64,000 nucleotides of DNA from JAGQYP01 sp041392305. GTDB lineage: Bacteria; Bacteroidota; Bacteroidia; Flavobacteriales_D; Crocinitomicaceae. A model generated the notes under the pieces. The model was given only the letters and a program-made list of their open reading frames with translations, was not told the origin of the DNA and searched no databases. This document shows positions 52,986 to 61,843 of the stretch, piece after piece; position 1 is the first letter of the stretch, and every line of letters begins with the position of its first letter. Made by a program: the position numbers and the translations under genes. The stretch is taken from NCBI GenBank assembly GCA_041392305.1, contig JAWKMJ010000011.1:59608-123607 (forward strand), written 5' to 3'.

Positions 52986-53513
52986 ATGAAAGCACCTTTT
53001 AATTTACAAAAGTGGATCGACGAAAATAGAGATTTATTGAAACCACCAGTAAGTAACAAAAATTTGTATGCTGAAGCTGGGGATTTCATTGTGATGATCG
53101 TTGGAGGTCCAAATGCACGAAAGGATTACCATTACAATGAATCAGAAGAATTGTTTTATCAAATTGAAGGAGATGTGCAGGTAAAATTGCAAATCAATGG
53201 TGAAGCAAAACTTTATGATATCAAAGAAGGGGAAATGTTTTTACTTCCAGGTGGGATTCCTCATTCTCCTATTCGTCCAGCTAATACGGTTGGATTGGTA
53301 GTTGAAAGAGTACGTAAAGGAACCGACATGATGGACGGCTTAATGTGGTTTTGCGATGAATGCAATCACCAATTAAAGGAATATAAGTTCAAATTGACGG
53401 ATATCGAAAATGATTTCCAGACTCGATTCAGAGATTTCTATAATTCAGAAGAAAATAGAACATGTGACAATTGTGGTCATGTGATGGAAACTGATCCAAG
53501 GTTTACGGCCTAA
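52986..53513 (+). CDS. nbaC: 3-hydroxyanthranilate 3,4-dioxygenase
   Basis: The 175-residue cupin has the Fe(II)-binding motifs of this family in YHYNESEELFYQIEGDVQVKL and GGIPHSPIRP. The C-terminal half has two CxxC pairs, CDECNHQL and TCDNCGHV, forming the rubredoxin-like iron or zinc site. It opens the ring of 3-hydroxyanthranilate toward quinolinate, so it serves kynurenine-route NAD synthesis. It follows purE by five bases. Other kynurenine genes are not in the window, so this placement is a small curiosity. Confidence 0.93.
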   Translation: MKAPFNLQKWIDENRDLLKPPVSNKNLYAEAGDFIVMIVGGPNARKDYHYNESEELFYQIEGDVQVKLQINGEAKLYDIKEGEMFLLPGGIPHSPIRPANTVGLVVERVRKGTDMMDGLMWFCDECNHQLKEYKFKLTDIENDFQTRFRDFYNSEENRTCDNCGHVMETDPRFTA

Positions 53514-53526
53514 ATCAGCTTTAAAT

Positions 53527-53964
53527 ATGTACGAGAGTAAGGAAAAGCAAGAGCGGTACGATAAGGCATATTTGAGAATGGCATTGGAATGGTCTAAGCT
53601 ATCCCATTGTAACCGAAAACAAGTTGGTGCCATTATAGTGAAGGATGGGATAATCATCGCGGATGGCTACAATGGTACACCTTCTGGATTTGATAATTGC
53701 TGCGAAGATCACAACGGGGAAACTCATTGGTTTGTATTGCATGCTGAAGCAAACGCCATTTTAAAGGTAGCACGAACAAATAATTCGGCTGTTGGTTCTA
53801 CTTTATATTTGAGTTTGTCGCCTTGCAGAGAATGTAGTAAGTTGATTCATCAATCAGGAATCACAAGAGTGGTTTATGTGAATGGATATAAAGACCTATC
53901 AGGGGTTGATTTTTTAGTACAAGCTGGAGTGCAAGTCGCTCAAATTAATGATTTAGATGAATAA
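53527..53964 (+). CDS. dCMP deaminase (ComEB-like)
   Basis: The 145-residue protein has the zinc-dependent cytidine deaminase motifs HAEANAIL (H-A-E) and SLSPCRECSKLI (P-C-x-x-C). It also has MALEWSKLSHCNRKQVGAIIVKDG and GYNGTPSGFDNCCED upstream, which mark the deoxycytidylate deaminase branch. It makes dUMP from dCMP for thymidylate synthesis. Its end overlaps the next gene by eight bases. Confidence 0.93.
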   Translation: MYESKEKQERYDKAYLRMALEWSKLSHCNRKQVGAIIVKDGIIIADGYNGTPSGFDNCCEDHNGETHWFVLHAEANAILKVARTNNSAVGSTLYLSLSPCRECSKLIHQSGITRVVYVNGYKDLSGVDFLVQAGVQVAQINDLDE

Positions 53965-55573
53965 TTTTAGAATTTACGTTTTTACTCCTTTATTGATCTT
54001 TGTTGCCCTAGGATTAGGGTTTTACATGGGGAATTTCTCAATGGAGAAAACCGTTGTTTCAGAGGAAGCTAAAAATTCTGCAGATAAGGTGTCTAGTATC
54101 ATTGATTTTATTGAGGAAAATTATGTGGACACAATAGATGTACAAGATCTGACAGATCGTTCTATTCACGATATGCTTCAAAATTTGGATCCTCATAGCT
54201 CTTACATTCCAGCTTCCAGACTGAAAGAGGTTAACGAAAGCATGAGAGGGAATTTTGGAGGGGTTGGCATCCGGTTTTTAATTCACAAGGACACTTTGGT
54301 GGCTACTCATGTTCTGCCTCAGTCACCAGCCGAGATGGCAGGGTTAAAACCAGGAGATCGGATTGTTGAAGTAAATGAGGTAGATCTTAGTACTATTGAA
54401 CTTACCAATGAATATGTTCTTGAAAACTTAAAAGGACTTCAGGGAACAGATGTTCAATTGAAAGTAATTAGAAAAGGAAAAGAGTTTGAGACGAAAGTGA
54501 CTCGAGGAACCATACCTATTTCTTCAGTGGATTGTGGTATTATGCTCAATGAGGACATTGGATTTATCAAACTATCTGAATTCTCAGCTTCAAGTTATTA
54601 CGATTTCAAAACCGCGGTAAGAAGTTTAAGAAGAAAAGGCATGAAAAAGCTCATCTTCGATATCAGAGGAAATGGAGGGGGTTATTTAGGTGTAGCAACA
54701 AAAATTATTGATGAGTTTCTAGAGGCGGATAAAATGATCGTGTATACCGAAGGTCGTAAAAGTAAGAGAGAGAGCTATTATTCCAGTTCGGTGGGTGAAC
54801 TGAAGGATATTGAATTGGTAATTTTGATCGATTCCTACTCCGCATCAGCGTCAGAAATTGTTTCTGGGGCGTGCCAGGATAATGATCGGGGAACGATTAT
54901 GGGTAGAAGAACTTTTGGGAAAGGATTGGTGCAAGAGCAAATCGAACTAAAAGATGGATCCGCAATGAGATTAACAGTCGCTCGCTACTATACACCTACA
55001 GGGAGAAGTATTCAGCGACCTTACGGCGACTCAATTGATTATCATGAAGATGCATTAAAGCGCTATGAAAATGGTGAGTTTTATGAACCCGATAGTACCA
55101 TTTACAAAAATGCTCCAAAGTTTGAAACCCCAAAGGGAAAGATTGTGTATGGAGGAGGGGGAATCACACCCGATATTTTTTTGCCATTTGATAGTACCAA
55201 TCGGAGTGTTTTTATAACTGAGCTGCGGATTGCAAGCGCGTTTAATCATTGGGCATTTGATTATATGGATAGGTTTAGGGATAAATGGAGCTCTTTTGAT
55301 GATTTTGACAAGGATTTTCAGGTTACGGAAGATGTGTATGATAAATTTATCAATTATGCTATTAATGATTTGGGTGTTCGAAAGGATGAACATGCTATTC
55401 GTCATTCAAAAAGATTGATCAAACTTTATCTTAAAGCGGAGTTGGCTCGACACTTGTTTACTGAAAATGAATTCTATTTTGTTATGGAAAGGGAAGACGC
55501 AGATGTTCGAAGAGCCGAAGAATACCTTAGAACCGGACAACTCACAGTTCTAGGTAAAGTTTTCCATAAATAG
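53957..55573 (+). CDS. S41-family C-terminal processing peptidase
   Basis: The 538-residue protein has an N-terminal membrane segment (about 8-28), an S41 N-terminal helical region, a PDZ domain (about 95-170, with VGIRFLIHKDTLVATHVLPQSPAEMAGLKPGDRIVEVN) and the catalytic core with IDSYSASASEIVSGA (nucleophile Ser) and GRRTFGKGLVQE (general base Lys). It cleaves C-terminal tails of envelope proteins in the periplasm. A long C-terminal extension follows the core. Operon with the deaminase is supported by the overlap. Confidence 0.9.
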   Translation: MNNFRIYVFTPLLIFVALGLGFYMGNFSMEKTVVSEEAKNSADKVSSIIDFIEENYVDTIDVQDLTDRSIHDMLQNLDPHSSYIPASRLKEVNESMRGNFGGVGIRFLIHKDTLVATHVLPQSPAEMAGLKPGDRIVEVNEVDLSTIELTNEYVLENLKGLQGTDVQLKVIRKGKEFETKVTRGTIPISSVDCGIMLNEDIGFIKLSEFSASSYYDFKTAVRSLRRKGMKKLIFDIRGNGGGYLGVATKIIDEFLEADKMIVYTEGRKSKRESYYSSSVGELKDIELVILIDSYSASASEIVSGACQDNDRGTIMGRRTFGKGLVQEQIELKDGSAMRLTVARYYTPTGRSIQRPYGDSIDYHEDALKRYENGEFYEPDSTIYKNAPKFETPKGKIVYGGGGITPDIFLPFDSTNRSVFITELRIASAFNHWAFDYMDRFRDKWSSFDDFDKDFQVTEDVYDKFINYAINDLGVRKDEHAIRHSKRLIKLYLKAELARHLFTENEFYFVMEREDADVRRAEEYLRTGQLTVLGKVFHK

Positions 55574-55582
55574 TATGCAGTC

Positions 55583-56860
55583 ATGAAATTCCAAGTGAAG
55601 AATTGGATTCAGAAATATGACCTGCGACTGTTGGATTGGAGTTTAGGTTTTCTTTTTATTAGCATTATTTTTATTGAGGCTGGAAATAAAGGTGATTTTC
55701 ATATTTATCTTCAAGCTTCGCGAGATCTTTTTAAAGGTGAGAACATTTACGGGAAGCATTATCATGAGTGGTTTCATTATTATTATGACTTGCTGTTTGC
55801 TACTGTTCTTTATCCATTTTCCTTCTTGCCTCTCTATTTGGCAAATCTAATCTGGTTATTGTTTAATGGATTTTTAACCATTCTATTGATTCGAAGAATT
55901 TGGAGTTTTATTCCCAATTGCCATTGGTCGGAAAGATCAAAAAGAAATCTCTCTTATTTGGCCATGTTTATTCTGTTCTTTACCTGGCAAAAGAATATGA
56001 ATGTAGGGCAGATTACCCTATTGATTCTGTATCTCAGCATAGAGTCTTTTTACCAAATTCGAAAGGGGAATTATGTGAGAGGAGGAGCCTTGTTAGGATT
56101 GGGGATATCGATTAAGATCATGCCTTTAGTGTTAATTCCTTATTTGCTTTATCGAGGATATTTTAAGGCCATTCTTGTTTCATTGAGTTTTTTAGCCGTA
56201 TTCACTCTATTTCCCATTTTATTGATAGGTTTTAAGCAATGGGAGTTCTTACAAAGTGAAAGAATCAACTTGATAAATCCTTCCAATGCAATTCACGTTT
56301 TGGACGTGGAAGAAAGGAGCTTTCATTCTTTAACAACTTTGATGACCATACTTTTTATTGAAAATGCAAGAAACAATTTCACCTTAGATTACAAAAGAAA
56401 TATAGCCGACGTGGGCATCGAAAATCTGAAGTTGATTATTTTGGTTGTACGAATATTTTTTATTGGATTGACGCTCTATTTTCTGGATAAAAATATTTTC
56501 AAACCAGCAAAGAGTCCTTTGAATGATTTGTACGCTTTGTCTTATGTTCTGCTCATTACTCCATTGATCTTCCCACACCAGCAACCCTATGCCTTCTTTT
56601 TTGCGTTTCCGGCCATCTTTTTTGTTCTCTACCAAATCAAAGAAATGAGAATGGCGGGTAATTTTCCCACAGGATTCAAAGCTTATTTAATTTATGCTGG
56701 ATTGGGTCTCATCTTTGTCTTGTTGAATACCCATTTCTATTTGGGATTCTTGAGAGGAATCATGGATCACTATAAGTTCTTTACTTATGGTGTCCTGTTA
56801 ATCATTCCATTTTTAATGTACTTCAGGCCTCAAAAGATCAAGTCGCACTCTGTTTCTTGA
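55583..56860 (+). CDS. GT87 (DUF2029) membrane glycosyltransferase
   Basis: The 425-residue protein has about 10-12 membrane segments. The first periplasmic loop has GDFHIYLQASRDLFKGENIYGKHYHEWFHYYYDLLFATVLYPFSFLP, with the aspartate-containing early motif (landmark NKGDFHIYLQA) of this family. A mid-region motif LLGLGISIKIMPLVLIPYLLYRG also fits. GT87 enzymes use polyprenyl-phosphate mannose or arabinose donors. The acceptor is unknown. It follows the S41 gene by nine bases and ends inside the convergent SDR gene. Confidence 0.85.
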   Translation: MKFQVKNWIQKYDLRLLDWSLGFLFISIIFIEAGNKGDFHIYLQASRDLFKGENIYGKHYHEWFHYYYDLLFATVLYPFSFLPLYLANLIWLLFNGFLTILLIRRIWSFIPNCHWSERSKRNLSYLAMFILFFTWQKNMNVGQITLLILYLSIESFYQIRKGNYVRGGALLGLGISIKIMPLVLIPYLLYRGYFKAILVSLSFLAVFTLFPILLIGFKQWEFLQSERINLINPSNAIHVLDVEERSFHSLTTLMTILFIENARNNFTLDYKRNIADVGIENLKLIILVVRIFFIGLTLYFLDKNIFKPAKSPLNDLYALSYVLLITPLIFPHQQPYAFFFAFPAIFFVLYQIKEMRMAGNFPTGFKAYLIYAGLGLIFVLLNTHFYLGFLRGIMDHYKFFTYGVLLIIPFLMYFRPQKIKSHSVS

Positions 56861-57626
56861 TGACTTTCCAGAACAACTTTGGAAACAACCTTTTTACTTT
56901 TACGGCTTTTATCTCTTTACCTCCAATTAAAACTTCCAGCTTATTCTTGTTAATGGCATCAATTAGTATTTTAGCGCATTGATCTGCCGGCATACCAGTA
57001 GCTTGATTGTGGTCTTGTTCTCCATGAGTTGAACCATCTCCTTTGATGGCACTCTGAGAAATAGGCGTATTGATTTTACCAGGGTAGGCAATGGTAACGC
57101 GAATGCCATTTTTTTCTTCCTCTAAATACAGACTTTCATAAAATCCTTGCAAAGCATGTTTGGCTGAGGCATAACCAGATCGTAAGAAGAACCCAAACTT
57201 TCCCGCAATGCTGGAGATGGTCACTATATGTCCAGAACCTTGTTTCTTCATAAAAGGAAGGACCACTTTTGTCAATGCAATATTTCCAAAGAAATTAATC
57301 TCCATAAGTTTTCGATACACTTCCATATCTGTCTCCGAAACTTCAGAACGCTGACTAATTCCTCCGTTATTGATCAAAATATCTATGCGACCAAATTTGT
57401 CAAACACCTGCTGGCTAAGCGATCCAAATTCAGATGAATTTTCAAGATCTAAAGGCAAGACTAAGGTATTTTCAGGATGTGCTAATTCTTTCTGAACCAG
57501 TTCCAAAGCTTCCTTTTTTCGAGAAGATAAAACAACTTGATATCCTTTTTGACTATACTGTATTGCCAACTCCTTCCCAATTCCCGAAGAAGCACCGGTA
57601 ATCCAAACTACTTTTTGATTTGCCAT
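56838..57626 (-). CDS. Short-chain dehydrogenase/reductase
   Basis: The 262-residue protein has the classical SDR elements: TGASSGIGKELA (nucleotide-binding glycine motif), LINNGGISQRSE, GHIVTISSIAGKFG (catalytic serine region) and SGYASAKHALQGF (Y-x3-K). It uses NAD(P) and its substrate is unknown. The late PGKINTPIS segment is typical. A -7 match (TAGTTTTG on the minus strand, 57638 to 57631) lies only about four bases before the ATG, with a TTG 22 bases upstream of it. Confidence 0.9.
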   Translation of the reverse strand: MANQKVVWITGASSGIGKELAIQYSQKGYQVVLSSRKKEALELVQKELAHPENTLVLPLDLENSSEFGSLSQQVFDKFGRIDILINNGGISQRSEVSETDMEVYRKLMEINFFGNIALTKVVLPFMKKQGSGHIVTISSIAGKFGFFLRSGYASAKHALQGFYESLYLEEEKNGIRVTIAYPGKINTPISQSAIKGDGSTHGEQDHNQATGMPADQCAKILIDAINKNKLEVLIGGKEIKAVKVKRLFPKLFWKVIKKQSAT

Positions 57627-57685
57627 GAATCAAAACTAATTTGAAAATTTGAAAATGAGTCAATTTGAAAATGTATTTTTTAAAA

Positions 57686-57741
57686 AATCTTCAAATCTTC
57701 AAATCTTCAAATCTTCAAATCTTCAAATCTTCAAATCTTCA
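57686..57741 (+). repeat. Seven tandem copies of an 8-bp repeat
   Basis: The unit AATCTTCA is repeated seven times exactly, with a partial unit after it, between the SDR start and the dnaK upstream region. Just upstream, the AATTTGAAAATTTGAAAATG block is related, in opposite polarity, with three TTTGAAA units. No ORF is involved. Confidence 0.9.
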
Positions 57742-57765
57742 AATCCACTTTTAGCTTAATCCAAC

Positions 57766-57858
57766 CTGTCATACTGTCAGTTAAATATTCAAATTTCAGT
57801 ATAAAAATGACAGTTTTCAGAGATTTTGACCGAAAAATTGGCTTGGTATGAATATTGA
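57766..57858 (+). promoter_or_regulatory. Candidate dnaK control region: TGTCA boxes and a sigma-54-like site
   Basis: CTGTCAT (57766-57772) and CTGTCAG (57774-57780) stand next to each other, and ATGACAG (57807-57813) is the exact inverse of CTGTCAT. Further down, TTGG-N10-GA (57843-57858, TTGGTATGAATATTGA) resembles the sigma-54 -24/-12 layout of GG-N10-GC but has GA at -12. It lies 48 bases before the dnaK ATG. No TAnnTTTG box is found in the gap. The assignment is a hypothesis. Confidence 0.3.
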
Positions 57859-57906
57859 CCTAGTTGTTTTCAGAAAATAATTTTAAAAAGAACATAAATA
57901 GGAATT

Positions 57907-59805
57907 ATGGGAAAAATAATTGGAATAGACTTAGGAACTACCAACTCGTGTGTTTCTGTAATGGAAGGATCTGAGCCGGTAGTAATTAGCAATGCTGAGG
58001 GAAAGAGAACCACTCCTTCTGTAGTAGCATTTGTTGACGGTGGAGAGAGAAAAGTAGGAGATCCTGCCAAAAGACAAGCTATTACAAACCCTCAAAAAAC
58101 TGTTTACTCTATCAAGCGATTCATGGGTACTTCATTTGACAAAGTTTCTGACGAGATCAAAAGAGTAGCTTATGAAGTGGTAAAAGGTGATAACAACACA
58201 CCAAGAGTAAAGATTGATGACAGAAATTATACGCCGCAGGAAATTTCAGCAATGGTACTTCAGAAAATGAAGAAAACAGCTGAGGATTACCTTGGGCAAA
58301 CAGTAACAGAAGCTGTAATTACAGTTCCTGCCTACTTTAACGATGCACAAAGACAGGCGACCAAGGAAGCAGGAGAAATTGCAGGATTGACTGTAAAGAG
58401 AATTATCAACGAGCCAACAGCTGCAGCTTTAGCTTATGGTTTGGATAAGAAAGATCAGGACATCAAAGTAGTTGTATTTGACTTTGGTGGAGGTACGCAT
58501 GATGTTTCCATTCTTGAATTAGGGGATGGAGTTTTCGAAGTGCTTTCAACTGACGGAGATACGCACTTAGGTGGAGATGATGTGGATGATGTGATCATTA
58601 ACTGGTTGGCAGATGAATTTCAAAAGGATGAAGGATTGGATTTAAGAAAAGATCCAATGGCTCTTCAGAGATTGAAGGAAGCTGCTGAGAAAGCGAAAAT
58701 TGAACTTTCATCTACGACATCTACGGAGATCAACTTGCCTTACATTATGCCAGTTGATGGAGTGCCAAAACACTTAGTTCGATCGCTTCAAAGATCTCAA
58801 TTTGAGCAATTGATTCACAAAATCGTTGAGAGAACAATTGAGCCTTGTAAGTCAGCTCTTAAAAATGCAGGTCTTTCTACTTCTGACATTGATGATGTGA
58901 TTTTGGTTGGAGGATCTACAAGAATTCCAGCGATTCAGGATGCAGTGAAGAAATTCTTCGGAAAAGAGCCTTCCAAAGGAGTGAATCCAGATGAGGTAGT
59001 TGCATTAGGAGCAGCTATCCAAGGAGGAGTTTTGACTGGAGAGGTGAACGATGTACTTCTTTTAGATGTGATTCCACTTTCTTTAGGAATTGAAACAATG
59101 GGAGGTGTTTTCACTAAGTTGATTGAGGCAAACACTACGATTCCAACTAAAAAGTCGGAAGTATTTTCAACAGCGGCTGATAATCAGCCTTCAGTGGATA
59201 TTCATGTGCTTCAAGGGGAGAGACCAATGGCAAATGATAATAAGTCATTAGGAAGATTCCAACTGACAGACATTCCACCGGCGCCAAGAGGTGTTCCTCA
59301 AATCGAAGTAACTTTTGACGTGGATGCAAACGGAATTATGAATATTTCAGCAAAAGATAAAGGAACAGGTAAAGAGCAATCGATTAAAATTGAAGCTTCA
59401 TCAGGATTGACAGACGAAGAAATTGCTAAAATGAAAGCGGAGGCTGAGGCAAATGCGGAATCTGACAAAAAGAAGAAAGAGGAAGTGGATACTTTAAATC
59501 AAGCGGATTCTTTAATCTTCCAGACTGAAAAGCAATTGAAAGAGTTTGGTGATAAAATTCCTGCTGATAAAAAAGAGCCCATCGAAAATGCTTTAGCTGA
59601 ATTGAAAAAAGAACATGAAGCTAAAAATTTAGAAGGAATCAAGGCAGCGATGGAAAACTTGAATATTGTATTCCAAGCAGCTTCTCAAGAAATGTACAAT
59701 GCTTCTCAGCAAGCTGGAGGTGATACAGGAAATACTTCAGGCGCGGATTCTAGTGATGAAGTAACAGATGTTGACTTTGAAGAGGTAGATGAGTCAAAAT
59801 CCTAA
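57907..59805 (+). CDS. dnaK: Chaperone DnaK (Hsp70)
   Basis: The 632-residue protein has the Hsp70 signatures: GIDLGTTNSCVSVMEG, VFDFGGGTHDVSILELGDG (commonly LGGGTFDVS; here H replaces F, a variant also seen in Bacteroidota), VILVGGSTRIPAIQ, the substrate domain with a NDVLLLDVIPLSLGIETMGG core, and a C-terminal tail rich in G, S and acidic residues ending VDFEEVDESKS. It folds proteins with ATP, DnaJ and GrpE in the cytoplasm. It is monocistronic here and ends at a terminator. Confidence 0.98.
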   Translation: MGKIIGIDLGTTNSCVSVMEGSEPVVISNAEGKRTTPSVVAFVDGGERKVGDPAKRQAITNPQKTVYSIKRFMGTSFDKVSDEIKRVAYEVVKGDNNTPRVKIDDRNYTPQEISAMVLQKMKKTAEDYLGQTVTEAVITVPAYFNDAQRQATKEAGEIAGLTVKRIINEPTAAALAYGLDKKDQDIKVVVFDFGGGTHDVSILELGDGVFEVLSTDGDTHLGGDDVDDVIINWLADEFQKDEGLDLRKDPMALQRLKEAAEKAKIELSSTTSTEINLPYIMPVDGVPKHLVRSLQRSQFEQLIHKIVERTIEPCKSALKNAGLSTSDIDDVILVGGSTRIPAIQDAVKKFFGKEPSKGVNPDEVVALGAAIQGGVLTGEVNDVLLLDVIPLSLGIETMGGVFTKLIEANTTIPTKKSEVFSTAADNQPSVDIHVLQGERPMANDNKSLGRFQLTDIPPAPRGVPQIEVTFDVDANGIMNISAKDKGTGKEQSIKIEASSGLTDEEIAKMKAEAEANAESDKKKKEEVDTLNQADSLIFQTEKQLKEFGDKIPADKKEPIENALAELKKEHEAKNLEGIKAAMENLNIVFQAASQEMYNASQQAGGDTGNTSGADSSDEVTDVDFEEVDESKS

Positions 59806-59825
59806 TATTGAATAGATTAGAATTG

Positions 59826-59854
59826 AAAGCCATCCTAAGGGGTGGCTTTTTTTT
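59826..59854 (+). terminator. Terminator after dnaK
   Basis: The arms AAAGCCATCC and GGGTGGCTTT (one G-U or mismatch step) with a short loop are followed by eight T residues, about 20 bases past the stop. Confidence 0.88.
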
Positions 59855-59998
59855 ATGTTGTAGAATTCTAAAATGAGCTTTATCACTTAATTTATGGTGA
59901 GTAAAACAACTCATTAAATTAAGTGAAAAAATAGAAAATATGAGAAAAAAGGCTTAATTTTATTCGATCAACTAAACTCACCACAACAAATAGAAATT

Positions 59999-61836
59999 AT
60001 GAAATTTGTTGCTTTACTCTTTGTTACTACCTTATTTTTCGCCACTTCTTTATTGGCTCAGGTAACTTCTGTTCAAGATGGTCCATGGAGTTCTCCAAGT
60101 ACTTGGAGTGCTGGTGTTCCTGGAAATAGTTCTGATGTGGTTGTTGCACATCAAGTTCATATTAATCAGGATGACCGATGTAGAAGTATTACGATCAACT
60201 CAACAGGAGAGTTGATAAATGATGGCTTCACATTGAGTAGATCGCAACTGGACGAATAATGGTAGTTTTGTTGATACCCTTTGGAACTATAAATTTTGAA
60301 AACACTTTTTCGGTTGGTTGTTTGGAGGGACTAGAACCATTTCTGGGACAAATAACTTCTCAACAATTTAAATTTCACTTTGAATATTTCTTCAACCTAA
60401 ATGGCACAACTACTCTTCGTGGTGTCCTAACTTTCGGAATATTTGGTTCCTTAACTGTGAATACGGGTTCACTTCTATTTAATAGCGTCCTCCAGACTAT
60501 CACGGACGAATTGGAGCTGTTGCTTTTGGAGCTTTAAATGGAACAACTTCTGAACGATATGTTGGAAGATACGAATGGGTCTTGCACAGTGGGCCATTTG
60601 ATGCCTCCTTGTCTCAGTTTCGTTTGCATCGGGAGGTAGAATGGTTTACACGGGTTTCTGGGTCAAATGTGCCTACTTAATTTTGTAAATACCTATTTTT
60701 ATGATGAAGACTGAGTTCCGTTGATATACAGGTTATGTTGTACCTTCCAATGTTTCTGATATTGTTTCAAAAGGCACTGGTTTTTGGTATTGAATTCCGA
60801 TACGGTGTATAGTTCAGGTCAATCATCCATTCCTCAAATGTGGAAGATGTCGCTAACTTGGTAGTACAGATACGCTTCTCAACTTTTAATTTCTGTGAAA
60901 TATAATAATACAGGAAATGCGGCGAATGATGGATGGAATTTTTGGGTAATCCTTATCCTGGGACACTAGACTGGGACGATCTGCATGGAGCTCTTCAGGT
61001 CTGGATGGTGCACTTTTATACTTTTAATACGTGTGGTCAGTCCTGTCGCATCTTATGTTGGTGGAGTGGGAACAAATGGGGGAACAAATTTAATTCCTTC
61101 CTATCAAGGTTTTCATGTCAAAGCGATAGCCTCTTCTTCAATATCAACCACTTCAGTTACTTTATGTCCTCTGATGCATCGCTAAAATCTACTAATTTGT
61201 TAGACAGTTATATTTTACGCATTCAATTAGACAAGATGAAATTGTAATTCGTGCGAATGATTATGCTGCTACCCGATTTTAATATTGGGAATGGATGCCA
61301 TAAAATTCCAGTGAATATTCTAGATTATACTCTAAATTATATGGAAATAATGAGGAATATTCTATTAATACATTTAACGATTCCCTCATCCCATATCCCT
61401 TTATTTACAAGAGGAAGCGTATTCTTCTCGGAATTGATACTTGGGAAAGTAGGTACGACCTTACATTGGAAGATTTAAATACGGGTGCGATGTATAATAT
61501 TGTTCCTGGCTTTGGAATTCAGTACCATAACTCAGACACACAAATTTTGAAAACCGATTGGTAGTTCATTTATTCGCTGGTTCAGAATTGGGAGTGAATG
61601 AGCAACAACTTTCAAACGAGATTCAGGTTTTGTACGATGCAAATCAATTAGTTGTGAAATCGGATTACTTTAACAAGCCAGTTGTTCAAGTGGAATTGGT
61701 CAATTTGATGGGACAAGTTGTATATCAGGGGACACACTTCTTGAATTCTTCGGGTTTTAGAATAGAGCGGCCAAATCAAATTATGATTTTGAAGGTGGTA
61801 GATGAAAAAATGAATTTTTCAATCAAAGTAATGTAG
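59999..61836 (+). pseudogene. T9SS cargo gene with type A sorting domain, multiply frameshifted
   Basis: The 5' part encodes a signal peptide (FATSLLAQ) and WSSPSTWSAGVPGNSSDVVVAH. Coding sense then moves between frames: NWTNNGSFVD (from 60246), GTINFEN (from 60283), WLFGGTRTISGTNNFS (from 60315), GNPYPGTLDWDD (from about 60945) and the 3' end from about 61560 (VELVNLMGQVVYQG ... GFRIERPNQIMILKVV), the last being a T9SS type A sorting domain. At least four shifts are needed. The gene is decayed, or the sequence is unreliable here. There is no other gene in these 1.8 kb. Confidence 0.85.
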
Positions 61837-61843
61837 TGTCAAA

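Noticed and set aside
57686..57741. AATCTTCA units as a CRISPR or iteron origin
   Set aside because: The unit is 8 bp with no spacers and no replication initiator gene nearby. A simple slippage-prone tandem repeat explains it.
60259..60537. Separate short plus-strand gene after the secreted-protein start
   Set aside because: Its residues continue the same T9SS protein only in part, and the rest is out-of-frame translation. It belongs to the frameshifted pseudogene.
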